Notes: generated by a model not told the origin, from the sequence alone. Numbered from the stretch's first letter, positions 1 to 8,705 are shown. The stretch: 64,000 nt of DNA from an uncultured Lachnospiraceae bacterium (GCA_910579395.1 CAJTUC010000005.1:93453-157452), one strand, 5' to 3'. Numbers and translations: made by a program.

Positions 1-847
1 AAACAGTCGAAATGACCATTCCTTTGTTGATCGCGCTCTCGCTCTTGATCGCATAAAATTTCTGCACCATCTGAGGCAGCCCCCAGGTTCCCAGGCTGGT
101 GAGAATCACTACGCCCAAAAGTCCTGCCGGGTCAGGTCCGAAAAAGGAATTGAACACGCCCGGCGCCGCAGAAACTGATTCGTCGCTTACTGCTGCCAGC
201 TTATCGAGCGCCGCAAGAAAACCGCCCTGACTGTTCAATACCGCAAAGATTACGGCCACAATACCGAAAATCATGATAATTCCCTGTATAAAATCGTTAA
301 TGGCAGTTGCCATATAACCGCCGGCTATAACATAAATACCGGTAAGCACTGCCATAACGATCACGCAGACACTGTAATCAATATCAAACGCCATTCCGAA
401 AAGACGGCTTAAACCATTGTAAAGACTGGCCGTATAGGGAATCAGAAAGATAAAGATGATCGCCGAAGCAGCCAGCTTTAAAGGCTTGCTCTCAAAACGC
501 TGTCCGAAAAATTCCGGCATGGTAGCGCTGTTTAAGTGCTGCGTCATGATACGGGTACGGCGTCCCAGCACCGCCCACGCAAGAAGAGAACCTATGAAAG
601 CATTCCCCAGTCCGGCCCAGGTAGCAGCAATTCCGTATTTCCACCCAAACTGTCCCGCATAACCAACGAAGACCACAGCCGAAAAGTAACTGGTTCCATA
701 GGCAAAAGCGGTAAGCCACGGTCCAACGCTTCTTCCGCCCAATACAAACCCACTGACATCCGTGGCATGACGGCGGCAGTAGAGACCAATACCAATCATA
801 ACGCCGAAAAAAATGACGAGCATAAAAAGTTTAATAAACAAATCCAT
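1..847 (-). CDS. Sodium:solute symporter family protein (partial, 3' end off window)
   Basis: Translating the minus strand from the ATG at 847 gives about 282 residues with no stop before the window edge, so the C-terminal half is missing. The N-terminus is a hydrophobic helix followed by the family-typical stretch with DVSGFVLGGRSVGPW, then many membrane segments and the motif GGYMATAINDFIQG, as in the SSS family (Na+/solute cotransporters such as PanF/PutP). A GGAGG site sits 7 bases upstream of the start. The gene starts 14 bases after the acyl-CoA ligase stop, so it is the third gene of a thioesterase-ligase-transporter operon. This suggests uptake of the carboxylate that the ligase activates. 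The substrate cannot be told from sequence. Confidence 0.85.
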   Translation of the reverse strand, partial: MDLFIKLFMLVIFFGVMIGIGLYCRRHATDVSGFVLGGRSVGPWLTAFAYGTSYFSAVVFVGYAGQFGWKYGIAATWAGLGNAFIGSLLAWAVLGRRTRIMTQHLNSATMPEFFGQRFESKPLKLAASAIIFIFLIPYTASLYNGLSRLFGMAFDIDYSVCVIVMAVLTGIYVIAGGYMATAINDFIQGIIMIFGIVAVIFAVLNSQGGFLAALDKLAAVSDESVSAAPGVFNSFFGPDPAGLLGVVILTSLGTWGLPQMVQKFYAIKSESAINKGMVISTV

Positions 848-861
848 ACAAATCCTCCACT

Positions 862-2499
862 CTAGTTGTTAATCTGTGCCTCTACAAGACTGCCATGACA
901 GTACCGTTCCCTGAGAAGCGGTTTCTCAATCTTACCCGTAGGATTTCTCGGCACTTTTTCGAAAATAATCTTCTTAGGCCGTTTGTACCTGGGCATTTCC
1001 GTGCAAAACTCCATAATCTCCTCTTCCGTACATAAAACGCCCTCTTTCAGTTCAATGACTGCCGCCGCAATCTCACCGAGCCTTGCATCGGGCAGGCCAA
1101 TGACCGCCACATCTTTGATCTTATCATTGCGGCGAAGGAAATCCTCAATCTGTACCGGATACAGGTTTTCGCCGCCGGAAATGATGACATCCTTCTTTCG
1201 ATCTACCAGATAAATGAACCCGTCCTCGTCCATACGCGCCATATCGCCCGTATAAAGCCATCCCTCTTTCAAAACCTCATTCGTCGCTTCGGGATTTTTA
1301 TAATAACAAAGCATGACACCGGGGCCGTGTACGATCAATTCGCCAACCTCTCCCCGGACAGTTTCCTTTCCCTGCTCGTCCACAATTTTTGCTTCCCAGT
1401 GATAGCCCGGCTTCCCGATGGCTCCCACTTTATGTATATTCTCCACACCCAGGTGCACGCAGCCGGGTCCTATGGATTCGCTCAGGCCGTAATTCGTGTC
1501 ATACTGATGGTGCGGGAAATGTTTCTTCCAACGCTGAATCAGGCTCGGTGGAACAGGCTGTGCACCGATGTGCATCAGACGCCACTGCTCCAGCAGATAA
1601 TGTTCCATATCCACATTCCCGGAATCAACTGCATCCAGAAGATCCTGCGCCCAGGGCACTAACAGCCATACTATGGTGCACTTTTCTTCCGTGACCGCCC
1701 GCAGAATCCACTCCGGCTTCACACCCCGAAGGAGCACTGCCTTGCCGGCCGTGATCAGGGAGCCGAACCAGTGCATTTTCGCACCGGTATGATAAAGCGG
1801 CGGAATGCAGAGGAACACATCCTCCTTTGTCTGTCCATGGTGATTTTGTTCCGTCTCACAGGAAGAACGCAGAGACCGATGATCATGCAGGATTGCTTTC
1901 GGGAATCCTGTGGTTCCGGACGAAAAATAGATTGCCGCATAGTCCGTCTCTTCCAGTGCAACCGGCGGTGCACTGGAAGAACAAAATCTCATAAGTTTCA
2001 GACAATCCTCCGTATAAGAAGGTCCCTCCGGCCCCGGAAAGAACATCATCCTTACCCCTGGCAGATCACCTGCTATTGTATCCATACGGCTGATGAACTC
2101 CGGCCCAAAAACCAGAACTTCCACATCCGCAAGTTCCAGACAATACTTGATTTCCTCCGCAGAATAGCGGAAATTCAATGGAACGGCCACGCCGCCTGCT
2201 TTCAGAATACCAAAATAAATGGGCAGCCATTCCAGACAGTTCATCATCAGAATGCCCACCTTCGTCTCCCGCTCCAAGCCGCGGCTTAAGAGCAGATTCG
2301 CAAAACGGTTGGCACGTCTGTCAAAATCCGTCCAACTGAGTTCCCGTCGATAGGGAGCGCCGTTCCCTGCGCTTTCAATCAGGCTTGCTTCTCTCCAAGT
2401 CACCGCACTGTCGCGCTCCTGAGAAGGATTCAGTTCCACAAGCGCTGTATCTGAACCGTATAGACGGGCATTCCGCTCCAAAAATTCTGTAATCACCAT
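862..2499 (-). CDS. AMP-forming acyl-CoA synthetase (fatty or aromatic acid CoA ligase)
   Basis: Class I adenylate-forming enzyme of 545 residues that should make an acyl-CoA from a carboxylic acid, ATP and CoA. Visible motifs are the phosphate loop SSGTTGFPKA (about residue 193), NYGLSESIGPG, the YTGDMARMDEDGFIYLVDRKKD hinge region and the C-terminal PTGKIEK with the catalytic lysine. An upstream in-frame start exists at 2562, but the ATG at 2499 has an AAGGAGGAA site 9 bases before it and begins at the usual family N-terminus. A short insert near residues 35-50 precedes the usual SWTDFDRRANRFA segment. It lies between the hotdog thioesterase and the symporter. The true acid is unknown; medium- or long-chain fatty acid and aryl acid are both possible. 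Confidence 0.9.
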   Translation of the reverse strand: MVITEFLERNARLYGSDTALVELNPSQERDSAVTWREASLIESAGNGAPYRRELSWTDFDRRANRFANLLLSRGLERETKVGILMMNCLEWLPIYFGILKAGGVAVPLNFRYSAEEIKYCLELADVEVLVFGPEFISRMDTIAGDLPGVRMMFFPGPEGPSYTEDCLKLMRFCSSSAPPVALEETDYAAIYFSSGTTGFPKAILHDHRSLRSSCETEQNHHGQTKEDVFLCIPPLYHTGAKMHWFGSLITAGKAVLLRGVKPEWILRAVTEEKCTIVWLLVPWAQDLLDAVDSGNVDMEHYLLEQWRLMHIGAQPVPPSLIQRWKKHFPHHQYDTNYGLSESIGPGCVHLGVENIHKVGAIGKPGYHWEAKIVDEQGKETVRGEVGELIVHGPGVMLCYYKNPEATNEVLKEGWLYTGDMARMDEDGFIYLVDRKKDVIISGGENLYPVQIEDFLRRNDKIKDVAVIGLPDARLGEIAAAVIELKEGVLCTEEEIMEFCTEMPRYKRPKKIIFEKVPRNPTGKIEKPLLRERYCHGSLVEAQINN

Positions 2500-2591
2500 A
2501 ATATGGTTCCTCCTTCTTCGTATCTCCTGTTCATATATCTGACAATCTGGCAAGACAAACAATTTTGTCTGCGGAAAATTTATTTTTCAAA

Positions 2592-2996
2592 CTATTGCTG
2601 CCTGATCACATAACTGTTCATCGTAGCATGGGCTACATAGGTACCAAGTTCATCCCTCACATCCACCGCATAGAGCGCAGTCGTGTGACCTTCTCTCAGA
2701 CAGTCGGCTTCCGCAATCAGCCGCCCACCTTTGGCAGGAGCAAGAAACGTAATGGAAGCCTGCTGGCTCACCGTATTTTTTTCGGAATATCCGTTGGCTG
2801 CAACGGCACAGGCAAAATCAGCCAATGTAAAAATTGCGCCGCCCATTGGAACATTGTTATCATTCATATGCCGGTCTTCCAACGTCAGAGAACAAACCGA
2901 CTTTCCAGGCTCTGCCGAATCAATTACGATACCTGTGGCATTCGTAGCAAAACGATCATTTTTAAAACGGTTGCGAATCTCTTCTAAAGTTAACAT
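2592..2996 (-). CDS. PaaI-type hotdog-fold acyl-CoA thioesterase
   Basis: A 134-residue single-domain hotdog protein. The motif NVPMGGAIFTLADFACAVAA holds the conserved Gly-Gly and Asp region of the PaaI/4HBT thioesterase family, and the later strand QASITFLAPAKGG fits the fold. Such enzymes hydrolyse acyl-CoA esters in the cytoplasm. Here it is the first gene of an operon with an acyl-CoA ligase and a sodium symporter. It probably proof-reads or releases the CoA esters made by the ligase. An AAAGGAGT site precedes the ATG. The promoter lies just upstream, at the end of the recombinase gene. Confidence 0.85.
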   Translation of the reverse strand: MLTLEEIRNRFKNDRFATNATGIVIDSAEPGKSVCSLTLEDRHMNDNNVPMGGAIFTLADFACAVAANGYSEKNTVSQQASITFLAPAKGGRLIAEADCLREGHTTALYAVDVRDELGTYVAHATMNSYVIRQQ

Positions 2997-3058
2997 AAAC
3001 AGACTCCTTTCTCTTTCAGGCTGTCAGGTTTTCCTATGAAACGAAAACTGCTCTCCAC

Positions 3059-3087
3059 ACTTTAGCACTTTTAATCGCTAAAGTCAA
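3059..3087 (-). promoter_or_regulatory. Promoter with overlapping inverted-repeat operator for the thioesterase operon
   Basis: On the minus strand TTGACT (3087-3082) and TAAAGT (3064-3059) are separated by exactly 17 bases. The palindrome ACTTTAGC-N10-GCTAAAGT spans 3059-3084, so it covers both hexamers and the spacer. That layout fits a repressor site. The regulator is not identified in this window. Confidence 0.6.
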
Positions 3088-4880
3088 GTAAATGGATTTG
3101 TCAAAATCCATTTTCCCCTGCCGTTCGGCACGCTGTAGCGGATTTTTTCTTCCGCTTTGAGCGCCCGTATGCGCCGATGAACAAGAGAAAGACTAACGCC
3201 CATTTCTTTGGCAATCTCCTTTGCCGTGATTTCTGGCTTTTTCTGCATCAACATAAGAATCTGTTTTTTCTCTTCCTCCATTATCGGATAATGGGAAGTA
3301 CTGCTATTTTGTGGTATTGTAACCGATGCCCGAAAGGAATTATCTATCTTCATCTGTTCCGGATACACTACAATCTTCCTGATTTCCGAAACCATTTCCG
3401 CAGACTGCGCCTGCTGTATAATTCCCTGTTCCAGCCGCTCCCTGATTGTTTCAAGCCGTTCCTCCGGATTTCCGCTTTGCATCGTATTATCTTTTATGGA
3501 TGCTGCCTGTTCTTCACAACGCTCGATCTCTTCCCGTAATTCCCGGTTTTTCCATTGAAAGGTCTGATCATCAATGACACCTTCTAAAAGTTTCTCCAAA
3601 AGAAGATTCTTCCGATATTCCGCTTTTCTCAGATCTGCTTCAAGCAGTTCCCGTTTTTCCTCTATTCCCTCTACCGCAAATGTTTTTCGCATGAGCGACA
3701 GCATTTCTTCCAATATCTCCTTCTGATTCGTTTTATATTGTTTCTGACCACATACCTGCTGTAAACATGAAAGCAGATTCTTTTCATCCAAGTGTACATT
3801 ATCACAGCCGGCATCTTCGCATCTTTCCACCGTTCTGATTTGATCTCTGCGCAGTCCTTCCGCCCGCCTGCCGTGCCGAAGATAATTGCTGCACTTCCAT
3901 TCAATTACTTTTCCGGACCTGTTCCGGCGTACTGTCCGGTAAAAAGGAGCACCGCACAACCCACAGATAATTTTTCCCGATAAATCATGGCTCCCTGCAT
4001 TACAGTATCCGATGTCATTACCGTCACGGTGTCTCTCCTTCTTCCGGTCATCCAACGCCTTGTTCGCCGCCGTAAACAACGCCTCATCCACAATAGCAGG
4101 AACTGCGCCCTCATGCACGACCCATTCCGCTTCCGGATTCCTGATGGTCTGTTTGCTCTCAAACTCATAATGACGTTTGTTCTGTACCACGGTTCCCTTA
4201 TAAACCGGATTGCGGATGATATTTCTGATCAGCGCCGGTGTCAGCATCTTCCCGTTTCTGTTCGTATATCCTTTTTGATAGAGAATCTCAGCGCTGGTAT
4301 GGGTTCCATATCCATTTGCAGACAACCCGAAGATCATCCTTATCATCTCTGCTTCACGTTCATCGATCACGATGCTCTTGTCCGGAAGTTTTTTCAATCC
4401 ATACATCCGATTGGTAAAAACGAAACTTTTTCCTTCCTTCTGCCTGTTTTTGTGCGCATTGTTAATCTTTTTGCTCAGTTCTCTACTGTATTCCTCCGCC
4501 AGGATTGCCTTAATCCCGGTTATGAGCGCATCATCCGGCGTATAAAACTTTCCTTCCAGATACATGTATAATCTCTTCCTGTTCTTCTGCATCCGGTCTA
4601 TGAACAGATACCAGTCTTTTGTATTCCGCATCAGACGGTCCTGGCTTTTAATGACGATGATATCAAATTTGTCCTGCTCAAGGTCCCGGTATAACCTGCT
4701 GTACTCGCTTCTTCCCCTGACTGTGGTGCCGCTCTTCGCTTCCACATAAGTATCTACCAGCTTCCAACCCTGCTCATGAACACAGTTTTTCGACTCCTGC
4801 ACCTGCTTAACGAGTGCATCTTTCTGGCTTTCATCTTCCGTACTGCACCGGTTATAGATAACCGCACGCAGTTGTTCCAT
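3084..4880 (-). CDS. Large serine recombinase with C-terminal winged-helix domain
   Basis: A 598-residue site-specific recombinase. The N-terminal resolvase domain begins AVIYNRCSTEDE, with the catalytic Ser near residue 13 and the following Arg-rich catalytic segment (SQDRLMRN). A recombinase domain follows (about 150-260), then a zinc ribbon with CGLCGAPFYR and later Cys pairs (about 310-370), and a coiled coil (about 390-470). The last 50 residues form a clear helix-turn-helix (AKEIAKEMGVSLSLVHRRI) that ends in a basic wing; this tail is not standard for the family. It stands between core metabolic genes, with only two tiny genes nearby and no obvious cargo. It may be the last gene of a lost island, or a recombinase with its own regulatory tail. 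Confidence 0.9.
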   Translation of the reverse strand: MEQLRAVIYNRCSTEDESQKDALVKQVQESKNCVHEQGWKLVDTYVEAKSGTTVRGRSEYSRLYRDLEQDKFDIIVIKSQDRLMRNTKDWYLFIDRMQKNRKRLYMYLEGKFYTPDDALITGIKAILAEEYSRELSKKINNAHKNRQKEGKSFVFTNRMYGLKKLPDKSIVIDEREAEMIRMIFGLSANGYGTHTSAEILYQKGYTNRNGKMLTPALIRNIIRNPVYKGTVVQNKRHYEFESKQTIRNPEAEWVVHEGAVPAIVDEALFTAANKALDDRKKERHRDGNDIGYCNAGSHDLSGKIICGLCGAPFYRTVRRNRSGKVIEWKCSNYLRHGRRAEGLRRDQIRTVERCEDAGCDNVHLDEKNLLSCLQQVCGQKQYKTNQKEILEEMLSLMRKTFAVEGIEEKRELLEADLRKAEYRKNLLLEKLLEGVIDDQTFQWKNRELREEIERCEEQAASIKDNTMQSGNPEERLETIRERLEQGIIQQAQSAEMVSEIRKIVVYPEQMKIDNSFRASVTIPQNSSTSHYPIMEEEKKQILMLMQKKPEITAKEIAKEMGVSLSLVHRRIRALKAEEKIRYSVPNGRGKWILTNPFT

Positions 4881-4919
4881 ATAACATCCCCTCCCCGATT
4901 CAAAATGTTATCATTTTTT

Positions 4920-5054
4920 TCAGTCCTTGAAATTCAGGGTTTGTCTGTTCTGCAGGAATGTCATCATTCTGATCAGTTCTTCTTTTGAAATCAGCCCTTC
5001 CTGTTCCAAGAGCCGCGTAATTCTTATCAGGATTTCTGTCTTTTCTTTTTCCAC
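4920..5054 (-). CDS. Small recombinase-associated protein (44 aa)
   Basis: A GTG start at 5054 preceded by AGGAGG at 8 bases gives a 44-residue, charged, helical peptide beginning MEKEKTEILIRITRLLEQEG and ending NFKD. It ends about 40 bases before the recombinase start, so the two are very likely co-transcribed. Small proteins of this kind (short amphipathic helical hairpins with the repeat LLEQEGLISKEELIRMM) are often found beside serine recombinases of Clostridia, where a directionality or assembly role is possible but not shown. The strong ribosome site is the main support. Confidence 0.6.
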   Translation of the reverse strand: MEKEKTEILIRITRLLEQEGLISKEELIRMMTFLQNRQTLNFKD

Positions 5055-5126
5055 AGGTTTCCCTCCTGCTGCATCTTGTTACAATTTATGTGAAAAACCC
5101 GCCTTTTATCTCCGCAAAACGATCGG

Positions 5127-5267
5127 ATGTCTGTCCATCTTACTCACGCCTTCCGGCTCTTCCAGCTCAATATGGTCATCACATCCATTATCATTTTATG
5201 CGCAATCGCCATGATCTTTTATAAGCTGATTCAGAGTCTGGAACACTATTACAAGAAAAAACAATGA
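5127..5267 (+). CDS. Possible small single-pass membrane protein (46 aa or 31 aa)
   Basis: An open frame from ATG 5127 (or ATG 5172, 31 residues) encodes a hydrophobic helix VITSIIILCAIAMIFYKLI followed by a basic tail ending YYKKKQ. It ends 4 bases before a strong terminator hairpin. No good ribosome site is visible at either start, so the expression is uncertain. It faces away from the recombinase gene. It could be a small membrane peptide, for example of toxin type, or chance. Confidence 0.35.
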   Translation: MSVHLTHAFRLFQLNMVITSIIILCAIAMIFYKLIQSLEHYYKKKQ

Positions 5268-5270
5268 CAG

Positions 5271-5314
5271 AATAAGGGCCGGCGCATTCCTTACAGAATG
5301 CGCCAGCCCTTATT
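5271..5314. terminator. Bidirectional rho-independent terminator
   Basis: A 19-bp stem with one mismatch (AATAAGGGCYGGCGCATTC arms, six-base loop) is flanked by A/T-rich DNA on both sides. It ends nrdD-nrdG transcription on the minus strand and would also end the small plus-strand gene. Confidence 0.85.
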
Positions 5315-5355
5315 TCTTTATATTTAAGGTATTTCAATTGAAAAACAAAAAAACT

Positions 5356-5877
5356 TCAATCTTCCCAAAGTACGACTTTCCCTGTTTCACGCGACTTCTT
5401 CACATCGATGATCCGCTGATTGGAAGACCCCCGGAAACGCAGGCTGATGTCTTTCAGTTCTTCGACGAACTCTCCATCCACGATAACATCCAGATAAGAT
5501 AACATCTCTCTTGTCTCTTCCCACTTACCGCAAAAGTTCTCCAAAATATCTTTCTCATACAGATACCCTGTATAACACCAGATTGTCTTATCCGGATACG
5601 CTTCTTTCACTTTACGAAGCAGCGGCAGAAGCCCCTGCTGATTCCGATACTCCATCGGCTCCCCGCCAAGCAGAGTCAGACCGGCAACATAAGACGGCTC
5701 TAAAAATTTTATGAGCTTATCGATATCTTCCTCAGTAAATTCCCTGCCATACTGAAAATCCCAGGTCATCTCGTTAAAGCAGCCTCTACAATGGTGCGTG
5801 CAGCCGCTGACAAAAAGCGTAACCCGCACCCCCGGCCCATTGGCGATATCACATTTCTTTACCTCTGAATAATACAT
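5356..5877 (-). CDS. nrdG: Anaerobic ribonucleotide reductase activating protein
   Basis: A 173-residue radical SAM enzyme that installs the glycyl radical on NrdD. The 4Fe-4S/SAM motif CTHHCRGC (CxxxCxxC) is seen near residue 26, followed by LTLLGGEP, the usual second radical-SAM motif. The frame is open further upstream, but the ATG at 5877 has a GAGGAG site and begins MYYSEVKKCDIANGPG, the normal NrdG start. It is the second gene of nrdD-nrdG, about 107 bases after nrdD, with two hairpins between. Confidence 0.95.
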   Translation of the reverse strand: MYYSEVKKCDIANGPGVRVTLFVSGCTHHCRGCFNEMTWDFQYGREFTEEDIDKLIKFLEPSYVAGLTLLGGEPMEYRNQQGLLPLLRKVKEAYPDKTIWCYTGYLYEKDILENFCGKWEETREMLSYLDVIVDGEFVEELKDISLRFRGSSNQRIIDVKKSRETGKVVLWED

Positions 5878-5896
5878 CACTTTCTCCTCAACACAT

Positions 5897-5964
5897 GAAA
5901 GAATCGCGCAAGCGATTCTTTCGGGAATAACATAGTTTCTCTTAGGCAGCGTCCTTTGCTGCCT
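5897..5964. other. Two hairpins in the nrdD-nrdG intergenic region
   Basis: A perfect 11-bp stem with a GCAA loop (GAAAGAATCGC arms, 5897-5922) is followed by a shorter stem, AGGCAGC/GCTGCCT (5944-5964). Neither has a U-run in the nrdD direction, so they look more like processing or stability structures than full terminators. Confidence 0.5.
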
Positions 5965-5984
5965 TGGTAAAACTTTATTCCCTT

Positions 5985-8147
5985 TTAGAGGTGCAGCACC
6001 CGCTCTTTGATTTCCTGCGTCCTGCCCTGATTCCAAAACTGTGTCCCAATATAACCGCAGGTACGTCTCGCAACATTCATTTTGTCCTGATCTCTGTTTC
6101 CGCAGTTCGGGCATTCCCAGACGAGTTTTCCGTCGGCATCCGTCACGACCTTAATTTCTCCATGATAATCACAGGCCTGACAGTAATCGCTCTTGGTATT
6201 CAGTTCCGCATACATGATATGGTCATAAATATGCTTCATGACTGCCAATACCGCATCCAGATTATTCTCCATATTCGGCACTTCCACATAGCTGATCGCA
6301 CCGCCCGGAGAAAGTTCCTGAAACTGTGATTCGAAAGTCAGCTTTTCAAAAGCGTTGATTTCTTCACTCACATGAACATGATAGCTGTTCGTAATATAAT
6401 TTCTGTCCGTTACACCCGGAATCATACCGAACCTTTTCTGTAAGCACTTTGCAAATTTATAGGTAGTGGACTCTAACGGGGTACCATACAGACTGAAATC
6501 GATGTTTGTTTCCTTCGCCCATTTCTTACAGGCATTGTTCAGACGCTGCATGACTTCCAGCGCAAAAGGAGTCGCTTCCTGGTCTGTATGAGACTTTCCG
6601 GTCATATATCTTGTACACTCGCACAGACCGGCATAACCGAGAGATATTGTGGAATATCCTCCATAAAGCAGCTTGTCAATAGACTCACCCTTTTTCAGCC
6701 TTGCAAGCGCACCGTACTGCCAGAGAATCGGCGCCACATCGGAAGGAGTTCCTTTTAACCGCTCATGCCGGCACATGAGTGCACGTCTGCACAGTTCCAG
6801 CCGTTCCTCGAACAGCTTCCAGAATTTATCCATATCTCTTCCAGAAGAGCATGCGACATCCACCAGATTCAGTGTTACCACGCCCTGGTTAAAACGTCCA
6901 TAGAACTTCGGCTTGTTATTTTCGTCATGATAAACGGTCAGGAATGAACGGCAGCCCATACAGGTATAACAGTTACCGTCTTTCAGTTTTTTCATAATCT
7001 TTTCTGAAATATAATCCGGTACCATCCGCTTGGAAGTACATTTCGCCGCAAGCTTCGTCAAGTGCCAGTACTTGCTTCCTTCGGTAATATTATCTTCTTC
7101 CAGCACATAAATCAGTTTCGGAAAAGCCGGTGTGATATAGACACCCTTTTCATTTTTCACGCCTCGAATGCGCTGATTCAGCATTTCCTCGATGACGAGC
7201 GCGAGGTCATCCCTCGTCTGCCCTTCGGGCACTTCGTCAAGATACATGAAGACGGTTACAAAAGGTGCCTGTCCATTGGTAGTCATCAACGTAATGACCT
7301 GATATTGTATCATCTGCACACCGCGGTTGATTTCTTCCCTGACACGCATCTCCGCGATTTCGTTAATCTGTTCTTCCGATAGAGAAATGTTCATTTTCTC
7401 CATCTCTTCCCGTACTTCTCTGCGCAGCTTCAACCTGCTGACCTGCACAAAAGGCGCCAGGTGCGCCAGTGAGATACTCTGGCCGCCATACTGTGAACTC
7501 GCTATCTGCGCAATACACTGTGTTGCAACATTGCATGCCGTAGAAAAGCTTTTCGGCGTATCGATCATCGTTTCACTGATGACCGTCCCGTTCTGCAGCA
7601 TATCTTCCAGGTTAACAAGGCAGCAGTTGTGCATATGCTGTGCAAAATAATCCGCATCATGAAAATGAATGATACCCTGCTCATGCGCTTCTACAATATC
7701 TTCAGGCAGCAAAAAACGTTTCGTAATGTCCTTGCTGACCTCGCCCGCCATATAATCGCGCTGTACACTGTTCACCGTTGGATTTTTATTGGAATTTTCC
7801 TGTTTTACTTCTTCGTTATTACACTCCAAAAGAGTCAGAATCTGCTCATCCGTAGAATTGGATTTTCGCACAAGGGCACGTTTATATCGATAAGTAATAT
7901 AGTTTCTCGCCATTGTATAAGCGTTATACTTCATCAACTGGTTCTCGACCATATCCTGGATTTCTTCGACATTCGGAGAATGTTTCATTTCCTCACAATA
8001 ATCTGCAACCACCTCTGCAATCGCATCAATTTCATCTTCTGTCAGCTTATCCTCTTCCCTGACGGTCTCGTTCGCTTTCCTGATTGCATTGATGATCTTA
8101 TCCAGATCAAAAACTACTTCCGCACCGCTTCTTTTAATAATCTTCAT
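5985..8147 (-). CDS. nrdD: Anaerobic ribonucleoside-triphosphate reductase (class III)
   Basis: A 720-residue glycyl-radical enzyme that reduces ribonucleoside triphosphates to deoxynucleotides in the absence of oxygen. An ATP-cone allosteric domain is at the N-terminus (IIKRSGAEVVFDLDKI). The C-terminus has the zinc site CQACDYHG...CPNCGNRD and the radical motif RRTCGYIG near the end. The start at 8147 (MKIIKRSG) has a GAGG site; another ATG 12 bases upstream lacks one. The gene heads the nrdDG operon. Its promoter carries two NrdR-type boxes, so it should be repressed when dATP is high. This is the enzyme set of a strict or facultative anaerobe. Confidence 0.96.
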   Translation of the reverse strand: MKIIKRSGAEVVFDLDKIINAIRKANETVREEDKLTEDEIDAIAEVVADYCEEMKHSPNVEEIQDMVENQLMKYNAYTMARNYITYRYKRALVRKSNSTDEQILTLLECNNEEVKQENSNKNPTVNSVQRDYMAGEVSKDITKRFLLPEDIVEAHEQGIIHFHDADYFAQHMHNCCLVNLEDMLQNGTVISETMIDTPKSFSTACNVATQCIAQIASSQYGGQSISLAHLAPFVQVSRLKLRREVREEMEKMNISLSEEQINEIAEMRVREEINRGVQMIQYQVITLMTTNGQAPFVTVFMYLDEVPEGQTRDDLALVIEEMLNQRIRGVKNEKGVYITPAFPKLIYVLEEDNITEGSKYWHLTKLAAKCTSKRMVPDYISEKIMKKLKDGNCYTCMGCRSFLTVYHDENNKPKFYGRFNQGVVTLNLVDVACSSGRDMDKFWKLFEERLELCRRALMCRHERLKGTPSDVAPILWQYGALARLKKGESIDKLLYGGYSTISLGYAGLCECTRYMTGKSHTDQEATPFALEVMQRLNNACKKWAKETNIDFSLYGTPLESTTYKFAKCLQKRFGMIPGVTDRNYITNSYHVHVSEEINAFEKLTFESQFQELSPGGAISYVEVPNMENNLDAVLAVMKHIYDHIMYAELNTKSDYCQACDYHGEIKVVTDADGKLVWECPNCGNRDQDKMNVARRTCGYIGTQFWNQGRTQEIKERVLHL

Positions 8148-8187
8148 ACTTGACCTCAACCATTTCTTCTTTGCTCACTCGTTTCAC

Positions 8188-8234
8188 ATACTATATATTG
8201 TATCATGGTTATTCTTTATGTCAAGGTATTGTGT
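8188..8234 (-). promoter_or_regulatory. nrdD promoter with tandem NrdR-type boxes
   Basis: On the minus strand TTGACA (8224-8219) and TACAAT (8202-8197) are 16 bases apart. Two matches to the NrdR box (ACACWATATATWGTGT type) overlap them: 8188-8203 is a close match over the -10, and 8219-8234 has a strong half-site over the -35. The box starts are 31 bp apart, three helical turns, which is the known spacing for NrdR. Confidence 0.7.
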
Positions 8235-8280
8235 TGGTTATTTTCATTTATTTTCTGTCAAATTTCGCATTCCAGCCATA

Positions 8281-8646
8281 TTACCTGTCTATACCACTTT
8301 TTCTGTAACCGATTTCTACCTGCGGATACTGTTCTTCCAAATAAGCTAAGATATTTCTCGCATTCTCTTCCCGTTCGAACCGCAGTTTTCCTTCCGTTCC
8401 ATCCTGCAGTTTCAAAATCAGATAAAACTCTTTGAGCAGAAATTCTCCCGATTCGCCGCTTTCCACTCTAAGATACGCATTTCGTATCTTCTGATAAGAA
8501 ACATATTTCGCATTGATAAAATAGCGGTAAAACAAATGTTTTTGGCCCATCCTGCCTTCTCCGGCTTTGGCAGCGGTCTTAAATTCTTCTTTTAAAATAC
8601 TTTTTTCCGTAATTTCTTCCGGTTTGGACAGAGGAACAAATTTCAT
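8281..8646 (-). CDS. Conserved hypothetical protein, 121 aa
   Basis: No family is recognised. The protein is soluble, charged, without signal peptide or membrane segments, and begins MKFVPLSKPEEITEKSILKEEF. A central stretch of alternating hydrophobic residues (FLLKEFYLILKLQDG) suggests a beta-rich fold like a small sensor or PH-like domain, which is a guess. The start at 8646 has an AAAGGAA site; an in-frame ATG at 8661 has none. It is transcribed alone, between the nrdD promoter and a palindromic element. Confidence 0.7.
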   Translation of the reverse strand: MKFVPLSKPEEITEKSILKEEFKTAAKAGEGRMGQKHLFYRYFINAKYVSYQKIRNAYLRVESGESGEFLLKEFYLILKLQDGTEGKLRFEREENARNILAYLEEQYPQVEIGYRKSGIDR

Positions 8647-8705
8647 GAACTTTCCTTTCATTTCATATCTTTTATAATTGCGAAACTATGTTTTCGAAGG
8701 CTTCC

